DNA from: Paramoeba atlantica
Taxonomy: Eukaryota > Discosea
NCBI GenBank assembly: GCA_977017575.1
Contig: CDRNVI010000085.1
Coordinates: forward strand, 1-64,000
DNA: 64,000 nucleotides
Direction: 5' to 3'
Below, in pieces: positions 39,600 to 49,560 of this stretch (its first letter is position 1; every line of letters starts with the position of its first letter). The translations under genes and the position numbers were made by a program. The notes under the pieces were generated by a model that was given only the letters and a program-made list of their open reading frames with translations, had not been told where the DNA came from and did no database searches.

Positions 39600-41340
39600 T
39601 TACATCACACACTTTTCAATCTGTTTAATGTCAACTTCTTTACCCCGACTTATATGATCGGCCGGATTGTTCAACGTAGACACATATCTCGCCTCGACAC
39701 AAATCCCACGTTTCTCAGTGTCTCGTATTATTTCTTTCAATTCCTTTGACACTCCTTCTGACGATAATCTCCTGTTCAACGCTGCCTTACAGGAGGTGTT
39801 ATCCACGAAGATATCCAAGCACGTTCCTTTGGGGGAGTGCATAGCACGTTTGATTCGATAATCTCCTGTTCAACGCTGCCTTACAGGAGGTGTTATCCAC
39901 GAAGATATCCAAGCACGTTCCTTTGGGGGAGTGCATAGCAAACTTTTTAATAGCTAAGCGGACCGCCATCGCTTCGGCCCGATTCACTTCATACTTAAAA
40001 TTTTTCGGCCATGCCTCACCAGTAATTAATACCTCCCCAGAATCAAGGTAAATGATGGCCCCCCATCCCTTCGCAGAAGCATCCGTGTATAACTTGTGGT
40101 GGTGAGGAACGGTGTCAGGATGAGGAGGCGGGGGTCGGGGAAGATTGCATATCAATTCATTTCGCCATTCGGTAAGTGTAGAACGAGTAACTACCGGAAG
40201 ATCAACTGGCTTGTCGATCAAATACGGACAGCGATTTAATAAGTTGATCCTACGCTGCGCGACTTTCATCGCGAAATAAAAGCGTGGCATATTGAGCCGC
40301 AAGACTGCAGATCCATACAGAAGACGCCCCACCGCCGCCTCAAGATCACGAAAAGACAATTTATGAAATTTGTCTTTTTGCAGTTTACTGACCACTCTCG
40401 GTCCCAGGCAGACCGTATGAGTGTCGTGGTCGAAAGCCACCCCATTGAAAACATACTTCAAAGCAGGGGGCTGTCCGGCGTCTTTAAAGAGGCCGTTTGC
40501 TTTGGAACACCGCTCGTCAATAAAGCGAGCGTATTCAACGGCATCGTTCGCTGTCCCCGAAAAACGAACTCCGTCGACGTAAACGTCAGTGGCACCTCTG
40601 TGAAACGAGAAACGCTCCTGACACACCGACCTCTCGCCGGCAATTGCGGCGGTAACAGTGTGCATGATTTCTGGTGCGCAGCGATGACCCATGGGAAGAA
40701 CGTTCATCTCGAAAACTTCGCCCAATGTCGATCGAAATCTAAACTTGGGCCGTGCCTTCAAGGGAATACTAATTTGGTAAAAACCACAAGTGAAGTCGCG
40801 CTTCACTGCCATAGCATCATGTGCTTTGTGTAGATATTTGGATGGGTGATACAGCGCAACTTCCGGTTCATAATTTAAAAGCCTGTTGTTGTCATCTCGT
40901 GTCCAGGATATAAACCTGCGGCGTTGATTACCTTCATCGTCGGTTTCAACCACTGTAAAGGGGATCATATATTGCATGGATGGTCTTTTGAGTAGGTCCT
41001 TCCCCGAAACCTTGCTTATAACGCCGGCGCCCTCAAGTAGACGTATGTCTTCCTCGGGCAAAGAACCACGTACCGAAGGCTCGGGGTACGGGCCTGTAGG
41101 AACCCATAAAAGTTCATTTAGTACCTTGCGAAAACGTGTGGCTGCCGCAGGATTTAACCATTCCTTCACTTTGTCCAATTTAATCACCGGGATTGACTTT
41201 TTCACATGGAGGGGTAGACTCATATCCTTCGGTCTAGCGAGCCGCGAGCTACGGCGGGCACATATAACGGAGTGCCTACGGAGATAGGGGACTTCGTGAA
41301 AACACTTTGTAACATGAGAGGTTGTTAAAGTACCGGAAGG
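39600..41340 (-). CDS. V4 reverse transcriptase / RNase H region
   Basis: Family blocks FISWTRDDNNRLLNYEP, AVKRDFTCGFYQISIP, MNVLPMGHRCAPEIMHT, then RNase H blocks YTDASAKGWGAIIYLDSG, YEVNRAEAMAVRLAI, DIFVDNTSC and NPADHISRG. The 3' untranslated region downstream has the family motif (sense GTAAAGGGCACGATAATAG, about 39575-39605). Part of a fossil element. Confidence 0.75.
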
Positions 41341-42446
41341 AGTGCAGACACTCGTTGTGTCCCGAGGGCCCGTGCCGTTGTAACGCTGTTTGCATTGTAT
41401 CTGAGCAGTGATTCTATGTTCTGGTGTTTTGTTAGGTTTTGAACCTCCTGCATGCGCAAATTTCCGAGAGAGATTTCGTGAAACAGATGAGTGATTGCCC
41501 CCCTTTTGATAGAGTGCGTCCCGTACCCCTGACCGAGTATTGATCGTATTTGATGGTCCATCTCGCGGACTGTCGTGTAACAGAGTCGTTGCCCGGGGTT
41601 CATGGTTTGGATATGCTGCGCGAGTTCTGGCGTTCCTGGCCCAGTTACAATGGCGTAAAGGTGTGGTCGAAAAGGGTTTAGGCGTGTGGTCTTTGTGCCC
41701 CTCCCCCAATAAATTATCACTTCGCAGCTTGTTACACTCACGAACTGTTCTCTTCTTAAATCCGCGGTCTCGGTCCAACGCGCCGCTGCCTTCCAGCATA
41801 GGAGGCAACACATGCTCTCCTTCGGATTCAAGTGTCGGCGTAGCTTTTGTAGAAGAATGGGGTTGACGGGCTGCATTTGGCGCGTGGGCTCTAGCCCCCC
41901 CTGTGCTTGCAGGGCCTTTATATATAGTTTTAAGGGAGTCGACTCTTCCCCCATTAACTGAAATAAAGTTCGCAAGCCTCCTGCGTAACCCATTCTCGTC
42001 GAGCTGGCTAGAGGCAGCGAATGTAGGAAGAGAACCGCGTTTGTGGAATTTGAAGGAACACCCTTTGCCGCGCAGTACTGCTGCATACGTAGCCAAATTC
42101 GCTCCCTGTTGGCCCATGTGGTCGTGGCCCACATCGGTTCGAGAGCGTCGCTCAGTTGTAGTGTGCGTGGGTCGTTCGGAGGAAGGCGAAGGATGGCTTG
42201 GAGAATGGCGTTGCGGTCTGCGGCGGGTTTTTCTCCTGCGGACTGGTTTAGTGCGCGTATGGGAAGGGACCGACTTCGCGGAGGACGAGTGGAAACAACA
42301 TGAGGAAGGGGAGGATTGGAAGAAAGAGGGGGTCGAGGACGCCTCACCGGAGAGTCTCGTCGGGGTAAGCGCGTTTGTAAGGTTGGAGCGGTAGGAGCCC
42401 TTTGCCGCCTGAGGCAAGGGGCACGAGTAATAGGGGTGGGGGGCAT
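41325..42446 (-). CDS. V4 tyrosine recombinase
   Basis: An open frame of 373 residues with LASSTRMGYAGGLRTLF, ARWTETADLRREQFV, YGTHSIKRGAITHLF (H-x-x-R) and LTKHQNIESLLRYN (catalytic Tyr). About 80% similar by eye to the V2 enzyme. Would perform the no-TSD integration seen for this element. Confidence 0.87.
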   Translation of the reverse strand: MPPTPITRAPCLRRQRAPTAPTLQTRLPRRDSPVRRPRPPLSSNPPLPHVVSTRPPRSRSLPIRALNQSAGEKPAADRNAILQAILRLPPNDPRTLQLSDALEPMWATTTWANRERIWLRMQQYCAAKGVPSNSTNAVLFLHSLPLASSTRMGYAGGLRTLFQLMGEESTPLKLYIKALQAQGGLEPTRQMQPVNPILLQKLRRHLNPKESMCCLLCWKAAARWTETADLRREQFVSVTSCEVIIYWGRGTKTTRLNPFRPHLYAIVTGPGTPELAQHIQTMNPGQRLCYTTVREMDHQIRSILGQGYGTHSIKRGAITHLFHEISLGNLRMQEVQNLTKHQNIESLLRYNANSVTTARALGTQRVSALLPVL

Positions 42447-42449
42447 TCC

Positions 42450-43754
42450 CTAGTGGGAACCCCGTGTTGCGCCGGCGTAACGGACGGCGCCGCCCGCCAC
42501 CCCTCCGCGAAAATCCTGATTCGTCGGATGGGAGGGACGAAACTGGTGCTGGGCCTGAGCCATCTGCGGGCAGTCCGCACGAATGTGGCCCGGCTGGTGA
42601 CACGAGAAGCAGAAAGGCCGACGACGGGAGGATCGAACTTGGGGACGACCTCGGAGTTGTTCGTCGAGAACGAGTTGCCCATAACGATCCTTCGGATCAT
42701 CATCACGATGCAGTCGCTGTTGCACGCGTTCGACAGCAACACCCGCAGCGGCCCAGTAGAGATTGCGGAGTTCCTCGATTATGAGTTCTGCCACAGCAAG
42801 GTTATGTTTCTCCATCCAACCCTCCGTCAGGCGAGCAGCGTAGATCCATTCGATAAGGATCTTGAATAAACGGTCCCGCTGCGGTGGCGGGTTGAATCGA
42901 ACCCCTAGCTGCGGCGCCTCCCGCAGCTCACGGATGAGGTCTCGGGGCTTGAACAAATCCTCCGTGTCGATCCACGGTTGCCACGTAACCGGGTCGTAGG
43001 GGGAGAAGCTTTTGGGGTCTGTAATACGTACTCGTTCAAAGGACGGGATTAAAGATTCCACCGGCTGCCCTCCAGGCATCTTTGCCCGAACACGGACGAC
43101 CGTCAAATCGTGATACGTAATGTCGGGATGGGGAAAGCGGTATGCCGTATTGACATCACCATCCCACTCAGCGACCAATTCTAAGGACACTGGGTCATTT
43201 GGGTGCTTCATGTAAACGTCGCCTATGACTGTCTGTCGAATGTCATCACCTGGTCGAGACCACACTGCCTCGACAGTGACCTGGTATTCTTTGCGAAGAA
43301 GATTAATTATCTTGGTTACAAATTCTTCCTTAGCAGTCTGAGTCAATATTCCACGCGCATTTTGGTTGGATCGAATAGCACGGTCTACATGGTCGAGATT
43401 AAGGTCTTCATAACGCTGAGGGGAGCGGGAAGGCTCAACTTGGTCAGGGTTGAGCGTGCTCTGCCGCCGTGGGGGAACATCTCCCGAGTTCTGGGGGGCC
43501 GTTAGGGGGTCAGGGTAAGGGCTGGGGTAAGGAGAAGGGTGTACTGTGCGTCGGTTTCGGCCAGAATAGCGCAGCGAAGGAACCGCGAAAGAGTCTACTG
43601 GCGAAGCTGGATCAGGACGAGGTGGTCGCCCAGCTGGACAAGACAAGGAACGGCGTTTGTCGGGGTCCAAAGGGGAGAGAGGACGTGTTCGCTTAGGGCT
43701 GCGGTCTCGCTCATGTCCTGGGTTCGCCGGCACGCGAAGTCGCTGGGAACGCAT
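42450..43754 (-). CDS. V4 Gag-like protein
   Basis: Begins at the ATG at 43754 (MRSQRLRVPANPGHERD) and runs about 434 residues in one frame. Arginine/proline-rich N terminus, core with VTWQPWIDT, FKPRDLIRELREAP and ELRNLYWAAAG, and a C-terminal CFSCHQPGHIRADC knuckle. Its leader is a spliced leader followed by 29 nt of repeat A sequence. Confidence 0.85.
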   Translation of the reverse strand: MRSQRLRVPANPGHERDRSPKRTRPLSPLDPDKRRSLSCPAGRPPRPDPASPVDSFAVPSLRYSGRNRRTVHPSPYPSPYPDPLTAPQNSGDVPPRRQSTLNPDQVEPSRSPQRYEDLNLDHVDRAIRSNQNARGILTQTAKEEFVTKIINLLRKEYQVTVEAVWSRPGDDIRQTVIGDVYMKHPNDPVSLELVAEWDGDVNTAYRFPHPDITYHDLTVVRVRAKMPGGQPVESLIPSFERVRITDPKSFSPYDPVTWQPWIDTEDLFKPRDLIRELREAPQLGVRFNPPPQRDRLFKILIEWIYAARLTEGWMEKHNLAVAELIIEELRNLYWAAAGVAVERVQQRLHRDDDPKDRYGQLVLDEQLRGRPQVRSSRRRPFCFSCHQPGHIRADCPQMAQAQHQFRPSHPTNQDFRGGVAGGAVRYAGATRGSH

Positions 43755-43783
43755 AAACAAAAAACGCGTAAAGGAAAAAGATT

Positions 43784-43815
43784 CAACAAGGTACAGAAAC
43801 TGTATCTTTATCGTT
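43784..43815 (-). other. Spliced-leader copy upstream of V4 Gag
   Basis: A perfect 32-nt SL on the minus strand, followed by AATCTTTTTCCTTTACGCG and then the Gag ATG. The same AATCTTTTTCC sequence occurs a second time in A1, where it is preceded by TTGTAG. SL|AATC is therefore what trans-splicing at that AG would produce. Confidence 0.9.
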
Positions 43816-44021
43816 AAAGACAAAAAAACGCGTAAAGGAAAAAGATTCTACAAGTAAGTAATCAGTAAATATGTAAATTTTCAGAATACATATTGTAGCT
43901 TTTATACATGATTCAATTACAACCCCCTTTCGGGGAAAAGAACAATGAAAATTATAACCCCCTTCCGGGGCATTTGACCCGATATTAGCCCCTCGGTTAA
44001 ATTTCCATGCGTAGACTTCTA

Positions 44022-44357
44022 AAACTGTGCCGCTAGTGCGTTGTGGCGTGCGATTATACCATGCCCGCTTTTGCACCCCAGAGCGTGGTCACCCTCGGGA
44101 TCTAGCGGTAACGTGCATTTTTCCATAGGACAAGGCCGGGACGCTGGATAGATTGGGTCCCCTAGCCACCAGCGTGTGAGGGTGCGAAACTCCGTCGGTG
44201 TGAAAGCCAGACCGGTTTTCTTGGAGGGGATCACAAAAGCCCATTCTGAGGCTCCTTCTCCTGTTTCTGATATCCATCTGGCCCGTGTGCGAAGGTCAGC
44301 TTTCGCAAATGCCTCGTGAAATTCCTGGTTGGCGATGGCGTGGCTAAGGTCGCGTTT
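44022..44357 (-). pseudogene. LINE E C-terminal region, proximal part
   Basis: Encodes FHEAFAKADLRTRARWIS, TPTEFRTLTRWWLGDPIY, CPMEKCTLPLDPEGDHALGC and HGIIARHNALAAQF. The C-x(n)-C-x(n)-DPEGDHALGC-x(n)-H segment is a zinc-binding module that precedes the RLE in this LINE group. The reading frame passes straight into the distal part once V4 is set aside. Confidence 0.7.
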
Positions 44358-47300
44358 TTTTTTTTTTTTTTTTTTTGATATTAACCTCGCTTCCCAAAGA
44401 AAGGGTCCTAACAAAAGAAAGGGTCCTAATAGTTCACGTTTTGAAATTTAGCCGTAGAAACCAATTTGAACAAACTAATAATACTATAACATTCATTGTC
44501 GTTTTTTTTTTCCGTTCCTTTAGATATTATGTATATAATAATACATATAGGCATTGAAAAAAACGAAACTATGTTGATACATTTGGCTCAAATGCTGTAC
44601 CTGCTGCTGCCTTCCGGGGATAAGTGGTTCCGCAACTGGGCGTACACTTCCGTCCCATTCAGTTCCTGAAGTAGGAGCTTGAACTCCATTTCAGTTGCTC
44701 GACGATTTAAGAGTGCCGCGTCGGATAGGACATGCAACAGAGATCTCGTATTTTGATGAAGAGAGCCGCAGGACAGCACTGGGATGCACTGAAATGCGAA
44801 GTCGGGAATTTTTCCGGATGTCACATATGTATCCCGTTTCCGCTTGATTGCATCTGTAAGAAGCTGGGAGCAAGATTTCGCTTGATTGGAGTTCGATAGC
44901 TCGTGCACCACAGTTAGATCATAAAATATTTCCCCGGTTGACCAATATATCACCAAATCAGGCCCTGAGCGAAACAGCTGACGTCCGGCACATGTTTTGT
45001 CATGAATCATTTTGTTGCTTGGAAACACTTTATTCTTGCAAATTCCGCATTGCCAAGTCGAAAAAGATCGCGGTTCTTTCTCGCATTGTATACCGGCCTT
45101 TTGTGCCAAATCGAAGATATACTTAACCAGCCGATTGTGCTTCATTGTGGCATTAAGCCCTGTACATTGGACGCATCCGGGGATGTGCTGCAAAGCTGTT
45201 TTGTTGTCGAGTAACATACGACAGCCGGGGCACAGCAGCGATTTCGGGAGTCGAGGATGAGGCATCCCAAGGCGTGTCATGATTGCAATCTGAAATGCAC
45301 GCGTGGGTACAAATTTAGCATTAGACTGTAACCAGTCATAGCTTCCTTTCCGTGTCGTGGCATTTAATATTGTGGCTAGCTTGGGATCGTGATCCTTTAA
45401 AGCCTCGTATGCTTTCTGGTGCAATTGCGCGGCTGTTGTTACTTCATCGATTGGGGCGACCACTGCTGTTTGACTCATTCCATTATCCATGATAGCGGAT
45501 ACGTTACTCACATTGCCCGCCCGAGCAGAAATTGAGTTTTTGCGCTCTAGAGCTAGGTAACGAGAAGTTTCGTATGACGCCGCACGAATACTATGACATG
45601 ATGTCAGACCGAGGCCTCCTTTCTTTAGCGGCAGCCGAGCCAATTCGATTTGCTCTTTGGTCATTTCTCCCAACCACTGGTGCAGCACTTTTTCGACGTT
45701 GTTGTCGAAACTGAGAGAGACCGCGTCGGTTAACGTTGGCTCGTGCACTCTTATGGCGTATTGATGCCTCACATTCATGCTTTTGGAAAGTAGCAAAAGT
45801 GAGACATTGTTGGCGCCCATAAGTTTTAATCGGCGAAAGGCTTCGGTATTCCTGACAAGCTGCTGAAACAAACCCGACTTTACAGATTCATCTTCTCCAA
45901 GGTGTGCCCCAAGGATCTTTATAGAATCGTACGCAGCCTTGACCCCTTCATTTGCAAGCTGTTCTGGAATCGGGATTTTTTCCTGTCCACCGAACCACAC
46001 GCATTTTCCAGGAGCAAGTTCAATGTTGTGAGCATTCACCATTTCTTGGAGCCTTACAAATGCTTTGGCCAATGATTGTGAGTTTTTCGAAGCCATGTTC
46101 ACGTCATCAATAAATGCATATATTTCGATGTCGGGAAACTCTTGTTTCAGAATCTCCAATAGTGGCTGCAGGAAGGCGCAGTAGTATAGAGATGCCAGCG
46201 GGGAACCTTGCCGGAAACCACATGTGCTGGGAATGACTCCGAATAGCGTTCCATCGGATCCGTAATACAGTAGCTCTGAGGGTTGGCCGTATTCAGCGTG
46301 AAAGATCCGTTGAAACGGGCGTAGTGTACCACAAGCAAATACGTGTTTGGCGATATCCGCCCTATTCGGGGAGTTGAAGGCGTTTTTGGCGTCAATGGAA
46401 AGAATGACGTGTCCAGACTTAAAACGCTCATGCAGTCTATGAACGATTTTTTCGCATCCTGCCTTTGACGAAACGCCGTGTTGCAGTGGTGCAAAAAGAG
46501 GGCCCAAAGTGTGTTCGTAGCGCTGGAGCAATATAACGCCGGCAAGCTTCATAAATATCTCGCCCATTGCCACTGGTCTGACTCCTCCGTTGGATTTAGG
46601 AATGGCTACGAGCCGTGCTCGGTTTAATCGAAACAAAACGCTGTGATCCACGAATCCGTTGATTAGATCCGATATCATATGGGCAAGATTAGTGCATGAG
46701 ATCTCATCATCGAGCATGAGTTGCACAATCCCGTCTGTCATTCCAGTTGGGCCAGGGTTTACGCCTTTTGCGAGTCGCTTCCCTGCTTTCCGTAGCTCCT
46801 CCGTCATTATCCCGCTAATTATCGGCGCATCCTCCGGCAAAGAAATTTCGTATTGTCTTTGCGGATGTAAGGCGGCAAGCTTGTCAAGGGTCTCTTCATC
46901 CGTTAGTTGCTTTGGTGTAAAGGTCTGATCCAAGACCTTAGCCGCCTTGGAAGTACATCCATCCAATACTAGCCTTGTCGCTCGTTTGATGGCTCGTGTA
47001 TCGCTCAGTGTCTCCTCTTTTCGCTCACCGTCATCGGGCTCCCGTAACGGGCGCCGTCTTCGCCTTTTTCCACTGTTTTCTCGAACAGTCGCTAGGGATA
47101 ACTTAATGGCTGATAGCAAACGGTGCCATATTTTTGTTCTTTGCGTGTGATCGGAATTTATATACTCCTGGACGATGTTCCTCAGCACCACGACAACACA
47201 CGGAGCGAGGTCAGGGCTTATTGAACGTAGCGTGGGTATTGGTAACAAATCCACTGATGAATCATCTTTGGCTTTTTCTGGAAAGTTCATCTGATGATTC

Positions 47301-48085
47301 TCCAGAAACGCATCCCTTTGCACAGTAGTATCGATCGCTGGCGGCGCTTGATGCCACGCTAGTTTATAGATCCGTACGTCCTCTTGTGGAGGTAAAACCC
47401 CGGAAAATTGTTCCCCAACTTTGTGACCAACAACGCCCCGATACGAGATAGATAACTTACCAAATCCTCCACGCTTACTATGTGTTCGAGTGACTTTGCC
47501 TATTGAGATGTTAAGCGCACCTTGTTTGTTAAATGTCCAGGCCACTGTACACATTGCGCCCGGTTTGATTTGCTTCGAATGCGTCCAAATCTCATCCGGC
47601 GAGGCCGGAAATTGTGACTCGGGCGTTACATTCTTCATCAGGTCAAAGGATTTATTCTCCTCTGTGCTTGGGTCGATTCCGATAAACATGATCGCTGAAT
47701 TTTTCTCGTTCTGTGACTTCGTTGCATTTGGCTCCCGCTCGGGTAATTCCGCATCGATTTTGGGACTTGATGGAGACCCCAACTGAGAGAGAAGCTGATC
47801 ACGTTGGTTCGTTTTTTTCATGGGAGTTTCGGGAGTGTTGCACTCAAAAAACTGACGTGGCTCATCTGACGGGGAAGACGGCTCTTCAGAAAAAACATCA
47901 AAATTGTGAACGTCGTGCACGTAACCATTACCGATCCATCTGTATCCTTCAAATCGAGGGTCTTTGGGATCTGGATGCATCTCGATGTTGGTTTCATTGG
48001 CGTCATTTGCTACCGTCGGCGGAGTATTCGTGTTCACTTGAGAATTCCCGTGATGTGATTTATGACATGTAACCGCTGTTCCATT
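44358..48085 (-). mobile_element. LINE L3, CRE-like, near complete
   Basis: Minus strand. The ORF ends at 44588, followed by a 3' untranslated region with two copies of about TTAGGACCCTTTCTTTTG (44395-44430, in element sense) and a poly(A) of about 19 (T run 44358-44376). The 5' end meets L4 head to head near 48085. No SL is seen, so the 5' end may be lost. Confidence 0.75.
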
Positions 48086-48106
48086 TGTGAGAGTACACCA
48101 CCCCAT
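44588..48106 (-). CDS. L3 ORF: RT with C-terminal RLE
   Basis: An uninterrupted frame of 1,172 residues. The first few codons (MGWCTLTNG) are antisense to L4, so the true start may be a later Met such as MHPDPKDPRFEGY. Layout: N-terminal conserved domain (PGAMCTVAWTF … LPPQEDVRIYKL), RT with NPGPTGMTDG, SIDAKNAFNSP, GFRQGSPLASLYYC and catalytic AFIDDVNMAS, thumb (KKGGLGLTSCHS), CPGC…HIPGC-x2-C-x8-H finger, CGIC…H-x3-C finger, and the nuclease SGPDLVIYW-x8-YDLTVVHE. C-terminal helix FKLLLQELNGTEVYAQLR. Possibly a recently active copy. Confidence 0.85.
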   Translation of the reverse strand: MGWCTLTNGTAVTCHKSHHGNSQVNTNTPPTVANDANETNIEMHPDPKDPRFEGYRWIGNGYVHDVHNFDVFSEEPSSPSDEPRQFFECNTPETPMKKTNQRDQLLSQLGSPSSPKIDAELPEREPNATKSQNEKNSAIMFIGIDPSTEENKSFDLMKNVTPESQFPASPDEIWTHSKQIKPGAMCTVAWTFNKQGALNISIGKVTRTHSKRGGFGKLSISYRGVVGHKVGEQFSGVLPPQEDVRIYKLAWHQAPPAIDTTVQRDAFLENHQMNFPEKAKDDSSVDLLPIPTLRSISPDLAPCVVVVLRNIVQEYINSDHTQRTKIWHRLLSAIKLSLATVRENSGKRRRRRPLREPDDGERKEETLSDTRAIKRATRLVLDGCTSKAAKVLDQTFTPKQLTDEETLDKLAALHPQRQYEISLPEDAPIISGIMTEELRKAGKRLAKGVNPGPTGMTDGIVQLMLDDEISCTNLAHMISDLINGFVDHSVLFRLNRARLVAIPKSNGGVRPVAMGEIFMKLAGVILLQRYEHTLGPLFAPLQHGVSSKAGCEKIVHRLHERFKSGHVILSIDAKNAFNSPNRADIAKHVFACGTLRPFQRIFHAEYGQPSELLYYGSDGTLFGVIPSTCGFRQGSPLASLYYCAFLQPLLEILKQEFPDIEIYAFIDDVNMASKNSQSLAKAFVRLQEMVNAHNIELAPGKCVWFGGQEKIPIPEQLANEGVKAAYDSIKILGAHLGEDESVKSGLFQQLVRNTEAFRRLKLMGANNVSLLLLSKSMNVRHQYAIRVHEPTLTDAVSLSFDNNVEKVLHQWLGEMTKEQIELARLPLKKGGLGLTSCHSIRAASYETSRYLALERKNSISARAGNVSNVSAIMDNGMSQTAVVAPIDEVTTAAQLHQKAYEALKDHDPKLATILNATTRKGSYDWLQSNAKFVPTRAFQIAIMTRLGMPHPRLPKSLLCPGCRMLLDNKTALQHIPGCVQCTGLNATMKHNRLVKYIFDLAQKAGIQCEKEPRSFSTWQCGICKNKVFPSNKMIHDKTCAGRQLFRSGPDLVIYWSTGEIFYDLTVVHELSNSNQAKSCSQLLTDAIKRKRDTYVTSGKIPDFAFQCIPVLSCGSLHQNTRSLLHVLSDAALLNRRATEMEFKLLLQELNGTEVYAQLRNHLSPEGSSRYSI

Positions 48107-49277
48107 AGTCTCCGAAAATCTAGCTAAACTATTCGATCACGAGGTAGAAGAGGTGTTGAATTCGTGGTTTGGAACGCTATCTCAGGATCAGATAACTCAG
48201 TTACGTTTACCGGTTAAGAAAGGCGGGCTGGGCCTGACGGCTTGTCTCCCAATTCGGTGTGCAGCCTTTGAGTCCTCTTGGTATTCAGTTTTCGAGCGCC
48301 CAATTAATCTTTCAGCTCAAGTCGAACACCAAGGAGACCAGACGCACGCCATTTTGCAGTCCGACACCGACACCAGCGTGCCAACAGCAACAACCGACAC
48401 CAGCGTTCCTATCGACGAAGATACGGCGGCGGCAGCTCTTCACACGAAAGCGTGGGACCTTTTGTCTTCTTCGAAGTCAGACTCGGTTGCCATCTTACAA
48501 GCAGTCTCATATAAGGGCAACGCAGAATGGGTCATGTCTAATGCTAAGTTTGTTCCCTCGCGCCTTTTTTCGCTTGCTTTAATGCCGCGACTCGGAATCG
48601 CGCATCCTCTACTGCCAAAACAGTTGCTCTGCCCCGGGTGCCGGATTCTGCTAGATTCGAAAGCCATGCTCGCGCACATACCTGGCTGTTCGAAATGCCC
48701 CGGTCTCAACGCCACAGCGAAGCATAACTCTTTAGTAAATTTTCTCTACGAGTTGTGTTTAAAAGCTGGGATTCCCTGCGAAAAAGAGCCGCGTAATTTC
48801 GCAACGTTTTCGTGCACACAATGCAACGAAAAAGTGGATCCTGATTACAGACGGACGCATGGAAAAGTTTGCGGAGGCCGTTCTTTCCGCAGATCGGGTC
48901 CCGATCTTGTAGTTTTTTGGAATTCCGGCGAGATATTCTATGATTTCACCGTGATTCACGAGTTAGCGCCCTCTAATCTCGGAACAAAATGTGGCAAACT
49001 TTTTCGCGACGCGATCAAACGTAAACAAGACACCTATGTTCGCTCGGGTTTGATATCAGAGGAAACGTTTCGGTGCGTGCCAGTGCTGTCAGGCGGGTCT
49101 CTACACGAAAATACGAAATCTCTTCTCAACGCCCTAGCAGACGCTTGTTGCCTGCCTCGAAAACAGACGCAGATGGAGTTTCAACTCTGTCTTCAAGAGT
49201 TGAATGGAGCTGTTGTATATTCGCAGCTGAGATCCTTTCTTGAGAAGGACAAACGGGGTACAGACTATGCGATATGA
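48086..49277 (+). pseudogene. LINE L4, CRE-like, 5'-truncated
   Basis: Plus-strand fragment starting in the RT thumb (RVHHPIVSENLAKLF) and running to the natural stop. Contains KKGGLGLTACLP, CPGC-x8…HIPGC-x2-C-x8-H, CTQC…H-x3-C, the nuclease SGPDLVVFW-x8-YDFTVIHE and the C-terminal LQELNGAVVYSQLR. The frame of about 396 residues is open. RT catalytic motifs are missing because the 5' part is absent. Confidence 0.8.
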
Positions 49278-49365
49278 AGGAACAATGGCAGGAATGTGTT
49301 TCGTTTTTTTTTGTTTTTGTTTTGATTTGAATAGATTGTAGGGTGTAGCGCCAAATTTGTAGTCG

Positions 49366-49560
49366 GAAGTCAACGTCCATGCTTACGTCGACGACGTTAA
49401 TCTCGCATACGCATCTTTCCGCCATTGTATTGCTTTATCGCATCAAGGCAAAAAGGCCCCCCAACTCATGCGTGACGCGATCTCCCGCAAGCAAAACACC
49501 TATGTCGCATCAGGTTTGATCGAATCAGGACAATTCGAATGCATACCGATGCCATTTGTC
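49366..49560 (+). pseudogene. LINE L5 remnant, internally deleted
   Basis: Plus-strand reading gives HAYVDDVNLAYASF, an RT catalytic box, joined within about 15 codons to LMRDAISRKQNTYVASGLI, which belongs after the nuclease. Some 1.3 kb that would normally lie between is missing. A deletion derivative of a CRE-like LINE. Confidence 0.65.

Larger units (their letters stand above)
38803..44021 (-). mobile_element. V4: VIPER-like element with split repeats and an SL copy
   Basis: A 5,219-bp element. On the minus strand: A1 (44021-43819), a spliced-leader copy (43815-43784), a second copy of the start of the leader, Gag, recombinase, RT/RNase H, spacer, B1 (about 39486-39258), A2 (39257-39055) and B2 (39054-38803). 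A1 and A2 are both 203 bp and differ at one place that I see, so insertion is recent. No TSD. Largely whole, with about two breaks. Confidence 0.85.
38078..44357 (-). mobile_element. LINE E (third RLE type), split by V4
   Basis: A minus-strand LINE C-terminal part in two blocks, 44357-44022 and 38802-38278, with a possible 3' end at the T run 38079-38095 (poly(A) on the minus strand). V4 lies exactly between the blocks with no TSD. The 5' side is cut by the poly(A) end of L3 at 44358. Different from the CRE-like copies and from LINE R. Confidence 0.7.
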
